Below are positions 7,901-17,511 of a stretch of 64,000 nt of DNA, in pieces. Within the stretch, counting starts at the first letter, position 1. Each line of letters begins with the position of its first letter. The notes beneath the pieces were generated by a model. That model ran no database searches. It saw only the letters and a program-made list of their open reading frames with translations, and was not told the DNA's origin. The position numbers and the translations under genes were made by a program. The stretch lies in the NCBI RefSeq assembly GCF_000158175.1, contig NZ_DS999411.1, positions 1,238,563 through 1,302,562 on the forward strand. Direction: 5' to 3'. The DNA comes from Luminiphilus syltensis NOR5-1B. Lineage in GTDB: Bacteria; Pseudomonadota; Gammaproteobacteria; Pseudomonadales; Halieaceae.

Positions 7901-7916
7901 GTACGCTATAGCGTAC
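7901..7916. promoter_or_regulatory. Perfect palindrome, probable yefM-yoeB operator
   Basis: GTACGCTATAGCGTAC is its own reverse complement. It lies just upstream of the yefM start, where YefM-type antitoxins bind palindromes to autorepress. Binding itself is inferred. Confidence 0.7.
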
Positions 7917-7950
7917 GCCAGGTCTAGCAGCCTGTCGGACTTAGAGATTC

Positions 7951-8310
7951 GTAGCGATGCTGGCCTAGCTGCACGACGAGGCGGGCGGTTCGCGGGTGGG
8001 TGAGTGCCTGGAGGGTGGGCTGCTATCCAGCGTCAACCTCTGCGAGCTATTGCAAAAGGCAGAGCAGTTCGGGGCCGATGTTGCGGGTCTTGATAACGAC
8101 CTGACCGAGTTGGGTTTAAACATCGTGCCTTTCAGCGCGAGGCAGGCGGCGCTCGCGGCCGGTCTGTGGCAAGCAACCCGTGTATCCGGACTTTCACTTG
8201 CTGATCGCGCGTGCCTGGCGCTGGCGCTTGATACTGCAGCGCCCGTACTTACAGCCGATCGTGCGTGGAGCGCGCTCTCGTTGCCGGTGACCGTCGAACT
8301 CATTCGCTAA
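7951..8310 (+). pseudogene. VapC-type PIN-domain toxin, 5' end lost and nonsense codon
   Basis: From 7969 the frame reads LHDEAGGSRVGECLEGGLLS, then SVNLCELLQKAEQ, SLADRACLALALD and APVLTADRAWS, a typical VapC/PIN ribonuclease with its later acidic residues (E, D, D). The first conserved Asp strand (usually xxxDASALLA) is missing: the frame reads FVAMLA, then TAG at 7966-7968 where a Trp is expected. Translation could begin at GTG 7996, but that protein lacks the first catalytic Asp. No vapB antitoxin gene is found upstream. It is the third decayed toxin gene in 1.5 kb. Confidence 0.75.
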
Positions 8311-8456
8311 GCTCGTGGGCGCGTAGCATTCCCCGGATGCTGCCACCGGGGCGATGCCTTTTTCGCCGCTTAGTGAGCACAAGCGCATGTTAAGCCCGCG
8401 AGCGCCGCCGTCGGTTACCATGGAGTCCCTCTGCAGCCTCACAGGGTTCTTTTACC

Positions 8457-9086
8457 GTGACCGAACCACTCACCCAAACCGGTCTCGGCCTCCTCACCAT
8501 GATCGGCACCATAGGCCTGGTCTCGCTAACCCCGGGTCTATGCATGAGCCTCGCGTTTTCGTTGGGCTTATCACTGGGTTATCGAAAAACCCTTTGGATG
8601 ATGGCCGGCGAGATGCTGGGGGTGGCCACGGTCATCATTACCACCGCTGTGGCAATGCACTGGCTACTGGCGCTGGACCCGCGGATTATGACCGCGCTGG
8701 CGCTCGTTGCCGCAAGCTATTTACTGTGGATGGCGTGGCAGCTGTGGCATGCCGACGATTCGCTGCACCGGCAGCGAATAGAGCGGGGCGTTCCGCCGCT
8801 GTCCCTATTCGCGTTGGGCCTGACCACGGCGCTGTTCAACCCCAAGGGGTGGGCGTTCACTATGGCGCTCCTCCCGGGGTTTATTGCCTTTGATGCGAGC
8901 CTCGCGCCACAGGTGTCGCTCTTTGTGGCTGTAATGCTCAGCACCGAATTCGCTTCAATGTCGCTTTACGCTGGTGGCGGCGGCTGGTTACGCAAGCGGC
9001 TGGGGCAGGAACATCAGTTTGCGCTGCTCAGCAAAACCGCGGCGGTGCTGATGGTGGCGGTATCCTTGTTGATTATTCCGTTTTAA
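8457..9086 (+). CDS. LysE/RhtB-family exporter
   Basis: A 209-residue inner-membrane protein with about six membrane segments; LysE-family members export amino acids or related metabolites. The N-terminal motif (GLVSLTPGLCMSLAFSLGL) matches the conserved first helix with its TPGP-like turn, and FNPKGWAFTMALLPGF is the conserved mid-protein NPK motif. The start is GTG 8457. The gene ends 14 bases inside the convergent MFS gene. The substrate cannot be inferred. Confidence 0.85.
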   Translation: MTEPLTQTGLGLLTMIGTIGLVSLTPGLCMSLAFSLGLSLGYRKTLWMMAGEMLGVATVIITTAVAMHWLLALDPRIMTALALVAASYLLWMAWQLWHADDSLHRQRIERGVPPLSLFALGLTTALFNPKGWAFTMALLPGFIAFDASLAPQVSLFVAVMLSTEFASMSLYAGGGGWLRKRLGQEHQFALLSKTAAVLMVAVSLLIIPF

Positions 9087-10209
9087 CCGTTCGACCCGTC
9101 AGCACCAAACACCCCAAGGCCGCCGCTGCCCACAGGGTCAACCCCAACAACAGCCCCATGACCGCCGACGACTCGGCGATCATGCCCATTACCCAGGGGC
9201 CGGTGGTGGCGCCTGCGATGGCGGCCAGCAGCAGCCAGGCGCTCTCGCGGGTGCCGCCGACGATGGTGGCCATGGCGAAGCCGAACAGATTGGGGAAGAT
9301 CAACCCCACCACCGCGCCGAGCAGCGGCACCAGCCACAACCAGCTGGTGTCGAAGGCAAACCCACCGAGCAATAGCGCGCTGCCACCACAGCCCATCACT
9401 GCCAGCATCCGCGCGCCAATGCGATGGCTGATCAGTGAGGCGCCAACGCGTACCAACAAAAAACAAAAGAAATACAGAGCGATCTGGTCGGCTGACTCGG
9501 CCTGGGTCAGGCCATGGCGCACCAGCAAAGTCGGTAGCCAGGCGGCGACGCTCGACTCCAGCGCCAGGGCAAAGAACAGTGCAGCAGCGAGCAGGGCGAG
9601 GGTGGTATGGCTCGCTTTGGAGCGGGTCGCGGTGTGCTGCGACTGGATCCGGTCATCGAGATTGATTGTCACCAGCACGAGCACGCCGCAGGCGACGCTG
9701 CCGATCGCGAGCAGCGAGCCGGCCGATAATAGACCGTTGGCGAGCAATGCCGGGGCCGCTACCGCGCCAAGGCCAAACACCGCGTTCAACAGGTTCAGAA
9801 AGCGCGGGCTGTGATGGGCGAACCGGGTCGCGAACAGCGTGTTGAAGCCGAGCGTCAGCCCACCAAAACCGAGGCCAAGCAGCACGCTTGCGAGCAACAG
9901 CCAGCTCCAGACCTCCGCGAAGGCGAGGAGGGCGAGCCCCGCGGCAAAGCTCGCCAGCGCCAGCGCCACCCGGTAAGGGTTGCGCCGATCGATCGCGTGC
10001 ACCAGCGACAGCCCCACGGCGACCGCCGAGCCAATCGCGTGCAGCGCAAAAAACAGGCCCCCCTGGGAGGCCGAGATGCCGCGGTTTTGCTGCATGTCCG
10101 CCACCACCAGCCCGAGCATGCCCTGTTCGGCGCCCACCAGAAAAAAGCAGAAAAGACCGGCGAAGATAAGCTGGCCGCGGGGGATCGAAGGCGAGGAATT
10201 AGCAGTCAT
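9073..10209 (-). CDS. Major facilitator superfamily transporter
   Basis: A 378-residue protein with about eleven or twelve hydrophobic helices in two halves joined by a polar loop (DDRIQSQHTATRSKASHTT, near residue 200). Features include GLGFGGLTLGFNTLFATRF in the first half and GLIFPNLFGFAMATI in the second, resembling FucP/YcaD-like MFS proteins. It acts in the inner membrane as a proton-coupled or facilitative carrier of unknown substrate. The 3' end overlaps the convergent LysE-family gene by 14 bases. Confidence 0.85.
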   Translation of the reverse strand: MTANSSPSIPRGQLIFAGLFCFFLVGAEQGMLGLVVADMQQNRGISASQGGLFFALHAIGSAVAVGLSLVHAIDRRNPYRVALALASFAAGLALLAFAEVWSWLLLASVLLGLGFGGLTLGFNTLFATRFAHHSPRFLNLLNAVFGLGAVAAPALLANGLLSAGSLLAIGSVACGVLVLVTINLDDRIQSQHTATRSKASHTTLALLAAALFFALALESSVAAWLPTLLVRHGLTQAESADQIALYFFCFLLVRVGASLISHRIGARMLAVMGCGGSALLLGGFAFDTSWLWLVPLLGAVVGLIFPNLFGFAMATIVGGTRESAWLLLAAIAGATTGPWVMGMIAESSAVMGLLLGLTLWAAAALGCLVLTGRTVKTE

Positions 10210-10320
10210 GAGCTGGGTTGTGAAGCATCATGTTCACGTTGGAGGACGTGAAATGGAAATGGGTTGCAAGTGCAAGGACACAAGTGAAGTTCCCTGGATT
10301 ACCCTGGGTCGCCTTGACCC

Positions 10321-11313
10321 TCATCCGCCGTCTGTGTCGATGACGGGCCTGACTTGCTCCCACGCCCACGCGCTGGCGACGATTGTGTGAAGATCAGTCC
10401 GTTTTGGGCGCCAGCCCAAGAGCTTTTTTGCCTTGCTGGCATCAGCTATCAGCGAATCGGGGTCCCCCGAACGCCGTGGTCCGACTGTGTGCGGAATGGC
10501 GCGGTTGACTACCTTTTCGCAGGCATTGACTACGCTCTTAACCGAAAATCCGCTGCCGGTGCCAAGGTTCAAGGCCACAAAACCTGAGTGTTGCTGCAGG
10601 TAGTCCATGGCCTTCGAATGCGCGTCTGCCAAGTCTTCCACATGAATGTAATCCCGAATGCACGTGCCGTCGGCGGTCGGATAATCATCGCCAAAAATTG
10701 TCAGGTCACCGCCGTTGCCCGCAGCGGCTTTGAGCGCCCTCGGGATCAGGTGTGTCTCGGGAGTGTGGGCCTCACCGATGGACGCGTCATCCGCGGCACC
10801 CGCGGCGTTGAAATAACGCAAACACACTGCGCCAAACGACTTGGAGTTGCACACACCCTCCAGCAAGTTTTCCATCGCCAGCTTCGTTTCGCCGTAGACG
10901 TTGATCGGGGCTTTGGGATGGTCTTCGTCAATGGTGGCGGTAACGGGATTACCGTAGACCGCCGCGGTTGAGGAGAAAACACAGCGGTGCCAGCCGTTTT
11001 CCAGCGCGACTCGCAAAAGGTTCGAGGTGCCGTCTACATTATTCTGGTAATAGAGCAGCGCTTCTTCATCGGATTCTCCGACCAGGGATTTGGCGGCAAA
11101 GTGAAAAATGCCATGGAATTCCCGTCCGGCCAAAGCGGCTCGGAGTGCGGGCAGGTCTTTCAGGTCGACCTCGACCACCTCCTGCCCCTGAGTCGCCCAG
11201 CGGTGCCCGGTGGAGAAGTCATCGAGAATGACGGTCGTGTGCCCCTGCCTTAACAGCGTGCGAACAATGTGCGAACCCACGTAGCCTGCGCCGCCGGTGA
11301 CGAGAAAATGCAT
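10321..11313 (-). CDS. galE: UDP-glucose 4-epimerase
   Basis: A 330-residue extended SDR interconverting UDP-glucose and UDP-galactose with bound NAD, in galactose metabolism and polysaccharide precursor supply. Seen are TGGAGYVGSHIVRTLL, the HFAAKSLVGES segment, FSSTAAVYG, the catalytic YGETK and the GalE-specific LRYFNAAGA and RDYIHVEDLADAH. ATG 11313 is used because the Rossmann strand starts there and AGGA lies nine bases upstream; the frame stays open for 16 further codons upstream without a matching N-terminus. Confidence 0.95.
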   Translation of the reverse strand: MHFLVTGGAGYVGSHIVRTLLRQGHTTVILDDFSTGHRWATQGQEVVEVDLKDLPALRAALAGREFHGIFHFAAKSLVGESDEEALLYYQNNVDGTSNLLRVALENGWHRCVFSSTAAVYGNPVTATIDEDHPKAPINVYGETKLAMENLLEGVCNSKSFGAVCLRYFNAAGAADDASIGEAHTPETHLIPRALKAAAGNGGDLTIFGDDYPTADGTCIRDYIHVEDLADAHSKAMDYLQQHSGFVALNLGTGSGFSVKSVVNACEKVVNRAIPHTVGPRRSGDPDSLIADASKAKKLLGWRPKRTDLHTIVASAWAWEQVRPVIDTDGG

Positions 11314-11760
11314 GGTCGGTCCTGCTTGACCTGTGTTACGACTAATAACCCACAGCATCACACGGTTTTGGCGGATGTCAAAGAACGGCTCAGGTGTTGG
11401 AGTCGGGTATCAGCGCGAACCTACGCTGGCCGCTGCCTGGGCCTCTGTGAGTTTGCGCATCACCCATGCGCTGATTCAGGCGACAAACAATAACGACACG
11501 CAATAAAATGGTGGGGCGTTTCGCACTTTTCTCCCTGTCTTCGGTGGGTCTGGCAGTGATGCTGTGGTTCACGGTCGGCGCTGTGTTCGCATCGTTCCCC
11601 GTGGCTTCCGGCGCAATAGCCAGAAAATGGCGTCTTTTCCGCACTTTTGCAGCAATCGACCCGCCGCCTAATCGCGTACAATAAACGATCAGAAACGGTA
11701 CCCTAGACCCAATAGCCAACACGACAGCACCCCCATGACGCACCAGCCCGAGGTCGGCCA
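11314..11760. other. Intergenic region upstream of the tripartite export operon
   Basis: No recognised gene. A 58-codon plus-strand ORF (11508-11684) with one hydrophobic stretch has no ribosome binding site. The divergent promoters of galE and the export operon should lie here, but no strong promoter match stands out. Confidence 0.4.
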
Positions 11761-13503
11761 ATGAGCCAGCACACCATGTTTGAAATCCGGACGCTGCCGG
11801 AGCTGTTCTATTTCTTTGGCAAAATCCTAGGCCCGGAGAAGCGCTTTTACTGGACCGCCATCGTCTACGGCGTGGGTATCAGCCTGCTCTCGCTGGCCAT
11901 TCCGGTATCGGTGCAGATGCTCGTCAACACCATCGTCAATACCGGGCTGACCCAGCCGATTGTGGTGTTGTCGCTGGTGTTGCTCTTTTTGCTGTTGATT
12001 GCGGCGGGGCTCAGCGCGCTGCGTATCCACATTATGGATCTGTTCGGGCGTCGCTTTTACGCGCGGATGCTCTCGGAAATCGCCCTGCGTTCGACCTACG
12101 CGTTAAACCCCTATTTCGAGGACAGCAGCAAAGGTCCGCTGTTCAACCGTTACTTCGACATCATGATTGTCATGAAGCGGGTGCCCTACCTGCTGGTGGG
12201 CGGTTTTTCGATCGTTCTGCAGGCGTTGTTCGGCTTGATTCTGGTGTCCATGTACCACCCGATTCTGCTCGGTTTCAATTTGATCGTCGTCACGCTGATC
12301 TACCTCACCTGGAAGATCTGGGGGCGTCGCGCCATCGTCAGCTCCCTGGAGCTGTCCCACAAGAAGCACGCCGCTGCTGCGTGGGCCGATAGCCTCGGCG
12401 CCTCCAACGGCTTCTTCAAAACCCCCGAACATATTTTTACGGCGATGAAGTACACCGACGACGTCACCGCCAATTACATGCAAAAGCACGAGGTGCACTT
12501 TCGCCACCACTTTGCCCAGACCATTTGCTTTCTGCTGATCTGGGCCTGTGGTAGCGCCGCGCTGCTGGGGATCGGTGGCTGGCTGGTTGTGCTCGGTGAG
12601 CTCTCCATCGGTCAGCTGGTCGCGGCGGAGTTGGTGCTGTCGGTGGTGTTTTACGGCATTTCCCAACTGGGCACCTATTTCACGTACTTCTACGACTTGT
12701 GTGCGGCGGTGGAGGAACTGTCGTTGTTTTATGACATCGAGCAGGAAGAAGTCAGCGACGCCGACGCCGCGCTTTCGGGGGATAACAGCCTGAGTTTTGT
12801 CAAAGCCCGCGGCGATATGGTGGGGATCCAGGCGCAGCTGAGTTTCGATATCGCTTCGGGCGCGCGGGTACTGGCCTATCCTGAACACCACGCCATCCAG
12901 CGCATCTGCGCCGATTTTTTGAAGCGCCACGACGTGCCCGAGGGGGGTTACATCACCCTCGGCGGGACCGATATCCAGTGGGTCAAAGCCCACTCGATCC
13001 GCCAAAAGGTGATTGTGCTCGACCGCCCCAACGTCATTGAGCTGACCATTCAGGAATACCTGCGCATGAGTGCCGATGAGGTCTCCGCCGATGACGTCCT
13101 CGACGCCCTGCGCACCGTAGAGCTCGAGTCCACGGTCATCCAGCTGCAAAACGGCATGCAGACGCGCCTCGCGGCGACCGGCTGGCCGCTGTCGATTGCC
13201 GAGACCATGCAGCTCAAGCTCGCCGCCGCGATTCTCGCTAAACCCAAGCTGCTGATTTTGAGCCAGCTGTACGACGTCATGCCCCGGGAGGCGCTGCGCA
13301 AATCCCTCGATTCGCTGCAGGAATCGGCGGGTACGACGGTGATCTACTTCTCCAATCGCTCGGCGGATCTCGATTACAACGATTACCTGTATCTGGGCGC
13401 TGACCGACAGGATCATTGCGACAGCTTTGAGGACCTGCGCGAGCGGGCGACGGCCAATGTGCTGCGTCACGTCGTCCCGACAGAGGGTGGCGCGGATGCC
13501 TGA
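11761..13503 (+). CDS. ABC exporter-like membrane protein with degenerate nucleotide-binding domain
   Basis: A 580-residue protein with the half-transporter layout of type I secretion ABC exporters: an N-terminal membrane domain (hydrophobic segments from about residues 35-85, 150-195 and 260-310), then an ABC-like domain from about 340. The ATPase motifs are gone. The Walker A position reads AYPEHHAIQRI (372 on), the signature reads LSIAETMQLKL (477 on) in place of LSGGQRQR, and Walker B reads LLILSQ (497-502) with Ser-Gln for Asp-Glu. No peptidase domain. Downstream are an HlyD adaptor (8-bp overlap) and a TolC-type channel. It may be an inactive partner, a scaffold or a non-ATP-driven export component. 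Confidence 0.85.
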   Translation: MSQHTMFEIRTLPELFYFFGKILGPEKRFYWTAIVYGVGISLLSLAIPVSVQMLVNTIVNTGLTQPIVVLSLVLLFLLLIAAGLSALRIHIMDLFGRRFYARMLSEIALRSTYALNPYFEDSSKGPLFNRYFDIMIVMKRVPYLLVGGFSIVLQALFGLILVSMYHPILLGFNLIVVTLIYLTWKIWGRRAIVSSLELSHKKHAAAAWADSLGASNGFFKTPEHIFTAMKYTDDVTANYMQKHEVHFRHHFAQTICFLLIWACGSAALLGIGGWLVVLGELSIGQLVAAELVLSVVFYGISQLGTYFTYFYDLCAAVEELSLFYDIEQEEVSDADAALSGDNSLSFVKARGDMVGIQAQLSFDIASGARVLAYPEHHAIQRICADFLKRHDVPEGGYITLGGTDIQWVKAHSIRQKVIVLDRPNVIELTIQEYLRMSADEVSADDVLDALRTVELESTVIQLQNGMQTRLAATGWPLSIAETMQLKLAAAILAKPKLLILSQLYDVMPREALRKSLDSLQESAGTTVIYFSNRSADLDYNDYLYLGADRQDHCDSFEDLRERATANVLRHVVPTEGGADA

Positions 13504-14536
13504 TCAGTCTTATCACGCGGATTGCTTCCAGACCCTTGGCAGGCTCCATGTTCCAAGGACCAGCCGCATCATCATGTGGATGGTAGTGAGCACGGTTGTG
13601 GTCACCGTACTGTTTCTGATCCTTGTGCCCTGGGTGCAGACCACCGCGGGGGCGGGCCGGGTGACCGCGCTCAACCCCAACGATCGGATGCAGGACATCA
13701 ATGCCCTCGTCGCCGGGCGTATCGATCAGTTCTATGTGCGCGACGGCAGCATCGTCGAAAAGGGCGACCCGATCGTCAAACTGGTCGACAACGACCCCAA
13801 CCTGCTCCAGCGCCTCGAACTCGAGCGGGTGCAGGTGCAGGCGAAGATCAATGCCGCCACCAACGCCATGGAAACTGCCGAGATCGATGTGCGCCGCTCT
13901 GAGAACCTGTTTGATCAGGGTCTGGCGTCGCGCCGGGAGTTTGAACAGGCGCGCATCAAGGCTCAGGAGCTGCGTTCCAAGCTTGCTGAAGCCGAGGCGG
14001 AGATGAACCGCATCGATATCAATTTGTCGCGCCAATCGGTGCAAACCGTGCGCGCGCCTCGTGCCGGGCGCATCATCCGGGTCAACGCCGGTGATAACGC
14101 CACCTTTATCAACGCCGGTGATCGCATTGCCACCTTTGTGCCCGCCGATGTCGAGCGTGCGGTGGAGCTATACATCGACGGCCGCGATGTGGCGCTGGTT
14201 ACGACCGGAGCGCACGTGCGCTTACAGTTCGAGGGCTGGCCGGTGATTCAATTGAGTGGCTGGCCATCGATTGCCGTCGGCACCTTTGACGGCATCGTGA
14301 CAGCGGTGGATCCATCGGCTTCCGCCAACGGACGCTTCCGGGTACTGGTGATCGAGGATCCGAACGCCGACGTGCCCTGGCCCGATGAGCGTTTTGTGCG
14401 CTTCGGCGCCAAAGCCCGCGGCTGGGTGTTATTGGAGGAGGTTCGCGTTGGCTACGAAATCTGGCGGCAACTGAATAACTTCCCCCCGGATTTCCCGGGG
14501 CAGGGCGGCGCCGACAGCGCAGCGGAGCTACAATAG
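13496..14536 (+). CDS. HlyD-family periplasmic adaptor (membrane fusion) protein
   Basis: A 346-residue adaptor linking an inner-membrane exporter to a TolC channel. One N-terminal membrane helix (IIMWMVVSTVVVTVLFLIL, about residues 23-41) is followed by a lipoyl-like half-motif (VAGRIDQFYVRDGSIVEKGD), a coiled-coil hairpin (about 100-180) and the returning strand TVRAPRAGRIIRVNAGDNA. ATG 13496 overlaps the ABC gene's stop by eight bases, indicating coupled translation; a longer upstream frame would only lie inside that gene. The TolC gene follows after four bases. Confidence 0.9.
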   Translation: MPDQSYHADCFQTLGRLHVPRTSRIIMWMVVSTVVVTVLFLILVPWVQTTAGAGRVTALNPNDRMQDINALVAGRIDQFYVRDGSIVEKGDPIVKLVDNDPNLLQRLELERVQVQAKINAATNAMETAEIDVRRSENLFDQGLASRREFEQARIKAQELRSKLAEAEAEMNRIDINLSRQSVQTVRAPRAGRIIRVNAGDNATFINAGDRIATFVPADVERAVELYIDGRDVALVTTGAHVRLQFEGWPVIQLSGWPSIAVGTFDGIVTAVDPSASANGRFRVLVIEDPNADVPWPDERFVRFGAKARGWVLLEEVRVGYEIWRQLNNFPPDFPGQGGADSAAELQ

Positions 14537-14540
14537 CCCG

Positions 14541-15995
14541 ATGACGTTCATCAGGTCCGTTCTCTGCGCGCTACTCCTTGCCGCCAGTCCGCTGGTGCTG
14601 GCGCAGGGGGCTGTGACCGCCAGTGACAACTACCTGCGGCTGGAGCAGGTGCTCGATTCCGCACAACAGCATTTCCCCAAGATCATGGCGGCGCTTGCCG
14701 ATCGCCGCGCTGCCGAGGGCGATGTCACCGCGGCGCTGGGTGCGTTTGATCTGGTGTTCGATGCCGAAGGGTTTGATCGCGTCGATGGTTTCTACGACGG
14801 TCAGGCAATAAAGGGCGGTGCGAAACAGCCATTGCGCCCCCTAGGCGCCACCGTTTTCAGCGAGTACAAGCTCTCCAACGGCGAGTTCCCGATCTATGAA
14901 GATATCAATTACACCAACACCGGCGGCACGCTGGCCGCGGGGGTATTGTTCTCATTGCTGAGAGATCGCGATATCGACCAGCGCCGGTTCAACGAGGTTG
15001 ATACCCGATTGGCGCTGGAAAACGCAGACCTCGACGTACTCATGGTCCGCATCGGCGTGCAGCAGCGGGCGATGGTCGCCTACTGGCAGTGGGTGGTGGC
15101 CGGTGCCCGGTTGCGGGTCTACGAGAACCTGCTGCGCATCGCACTGCAGCGGGAGGAAGGGCTTAAGGAGCAGGTGGCGCGGGGCGCGCGGGCGACCATA
15201 TTCCTGACCGAGAACGAACAGAATATTTTACGCCGGCGCTCACTGGTCACCTCCACGCGCCGGACGTTTGAGGCGGCGGCGAACAAGCTCGCGTTTTACT
15301 ACCGCGACGACAGCAGTCGGTTGCAGATTCCAACGGCAACCCAGCTACCCCCCACCGACCTGATAGCCGAATACGCCGAAGTCGATGGTGGCCGTTCGCT
15401 CGAGGTGCTGCCCGAAGCGCTTTCCCGCCGACCGGAAATGTTAATGCTCAATAACGCCATCGCTCGCGCCGATAACACCGTGGCTTTGCGCGAAAACGAT
15501 CTCCAGGCACGCCTCGATCTGCGCTTCGAGGTGAATACACCCATCGGTGAGATCGCCGAGGGCGGCCCGTCGCGGGACGCTACCGATACCGTGATTGGAT
15601 TCTCCTTTGAGGTGCCGCTGGAGCGGCGGGTAGCCAGGGGTAAGCTGGCCAGGAGCCGCGCCAAGCGCGATGCGCTGTACTACAAGCAGTTGCAGCAGCA
15701 GGACCAGATCGAGGTGGAGATTCGCAACATCTTCACCGCGCTCGACTACGCCGACCAGTTGGCCGCTCTGGCCAAGCAGGAGGTGGAGCTCGCCGATCTC
15801 ATGACCAGCGCCGAGCAGCAGCGCTTCAAGGAAGGGGCCAGCGACTTCTTCCTGGTGAACGTACGCGAAGAGACCGCCGCGAATGCGCGGGTGCAGTATC
15901 TGGTCGCGACACTGGATACCCTGATCGCCCAGGCCAATTTCGATGCCGCTACACTGAACCTCGACGCGCTGGGGCTGGTCGACGCAACGCCGTGA
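14541..15995 (+). CDS. TolC-family outer-membrane efflux protein
   Basis: A 484-residue outer-membrane factor with an N-terminal signal peptide ([16 protein letters not shown], cleavage near residue 22). Two repeated helical regions (for example [20 protein letters not shown] and [19 protein letters not shown]) fit the TolC coiled-coil tunnel. It completes a tripartite envelope-spanning conduit with the ABC-like and HlyD proteins encoded immediately upstream. The stop overlaps the GTG of the next gene by four bases, so all four genes are likely one transcript. Confidence 0.88.
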   Translation: MTFIRSVLCALLLAASPLVLAQGAVTASDNYLRLEQVLDSAQQHFPKIMAALADRRAAEGDVTAALGAFDLVFDAEGFDRVDGFYDGQAIKGGAKQPLRPLGATVFSEYKLSNGEFPIYEDINYTNTGGTLAAGVLFSLLRDRDIDQRRFNEVDTRLALENADLDVLMVRIGVQQRAMVAYWQWVVAGARLRVYENLLRIALQREEGLKEQVARGARATIFLTENEQNILRRRSLVTSTRRTFEAAANKLAFYYRDDSSRLQIPTATQLPPTDLIAEYAEVDGGRSLEVLPEALSRRPEMLMLNNAIARADNTVALRENDLQARLDLRFEVNTPIGEIAEGGPSRDATDTVIGFSFEVPLERRVARGKLARSRAKRDALYYKQLQQQDQIEVEIRNIFTALDYADQLAALAKQEVELADLMTSAEQQRFKEGASDFFLVNVREETAANARVQYLVATLDTLIAQANFDAATLNLDALGLVDATP

Positions 15996-16447
15996 AAATC
16001 TGGGTGGATGCCGACGCGCTGCCGGTGGTTATCCGCGACATCCTTTTTCGCGCGGCGCAAAAGCGCGAGATCGAAACCATTCTGGTGGCCAATATGCCCT
16101 TGCGCACACCGCCGTCACCTTATATCTCGTCGTATCAGGTACCGTCCGGGTTCGACGTCGCCGACGACGAAATCGTGCGTCGCGCGGAAGCGGGGGATCT
16201 GGTGATTACCAGCGATATCCCGCTCGCGGCGGAAGTGATTCCCAAGGGCGCCCATGTGCTCACACCCCGGGGCGAGCGTTATACCGCCAACAATATCGGC
16301 GCCCGGCTCAACATGCGCGATTTTATGGACACCATGCGCAGCAGCGGTGAACACAGCGGTGGCCCGCCACCCCTCAACCAAACCGATCGCAAAACCTTTG
16401 CCGATCAGCTCGATCAGTTGCTGACGCGGCTGAATCCGCCGCGATAG
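15992..16447 (+). CDS. yaiI: YaiI/YqxD family protein (UPF0178, DUF188)
   Basis: A 151-residue cytoplasmic protein with the family hallmarks [52 protein letters not shown] and the [13 protein letters not shown] segment. The fold is PIN-like with conserved acidic residues, and nuclease activity is suspected in the family but the role is unsettled. GTG 15992 overlaps the TolC-family stop by four bases. Cotranscription with the export genes is probable, but a functional connection is not evident. Confidence 0.92.
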   Translation: MKIWVDADALPVVIRDILFRAAQKREIETILVANMPLRTPPSPYISSYQVPSGFDVADDEIVRRAEAGDLVITSDIPLAAEVIPKGAHVLTPRGERYTANNIGARLNMRDFMDTMRSSGEHSGGPPPLNQTDRKTFADQLDQLLTRLNPPR

Positions 16448-16457
16448 CCGACAGGGC

Positions 16458-17260
<803 letters not shown>

Positions 17261-17282
17261 CGAGTTACTCTCCTTCTGAATT

Positions 17283-17346
17283 TGTACATCTTTAAATTGT
17301 ACGTGCTTTTGACAGCGCGTCAATTTGTACGCTTTAAAGATGTACA
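17283..17346. promoter_or_regulatory. Inverted-repeat operator of the GNAT/DUF1778 operon
   Basis: TGTACATCTTTAAA (17283-17296) and its exact reverse complement TTTAAAGATGTACA (17333-17346) are separated by 36 bases. Inside are two direct copies of a TTGTACG box. The layout suits cooperative binding by several ribbon-helix-helix dimers; binding is inferred. Confidence 0.75.
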
Positions 17347-17511
17347 TTATTGCAGAGGCAAGCCACCATGAAGGGGGTCGGGGATACCGGAGCGTTGGCA
17401 AATCACTCCCGCTCGCAACGCCGATTCAAGAGCGCGGAAATGGGTCTCCAGCAGCTACTGTTCCAGCAGATACTGTTAAGAGTACCGATCCGGGCCAATG
17501 CCCGCCTCAAG

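Noticed and set aside
8330-8365. CCCCGG/CCGGGG hairpin after the vapC remnant as a terminator
   Set aside because: Short stem, nine-base loop and no directly adjacent T-run; could be chance in GC-rich DNA.
11508-11684. 58-codon plus-strand ORF with one hydrophobic stretch upstream of the export operon
   Set aside because: No ribosome binding site, no family likeness, and it sits in a region where promoters are expected.
12103-13470. Long (455-codon) minus-strand ORF opposite the ABC-like gene
   Set aside because: Shadow of a GC-rich coding frame; composition is low-complexity and without any domain, while the plus-strand gene has family structure and operon overlaps.
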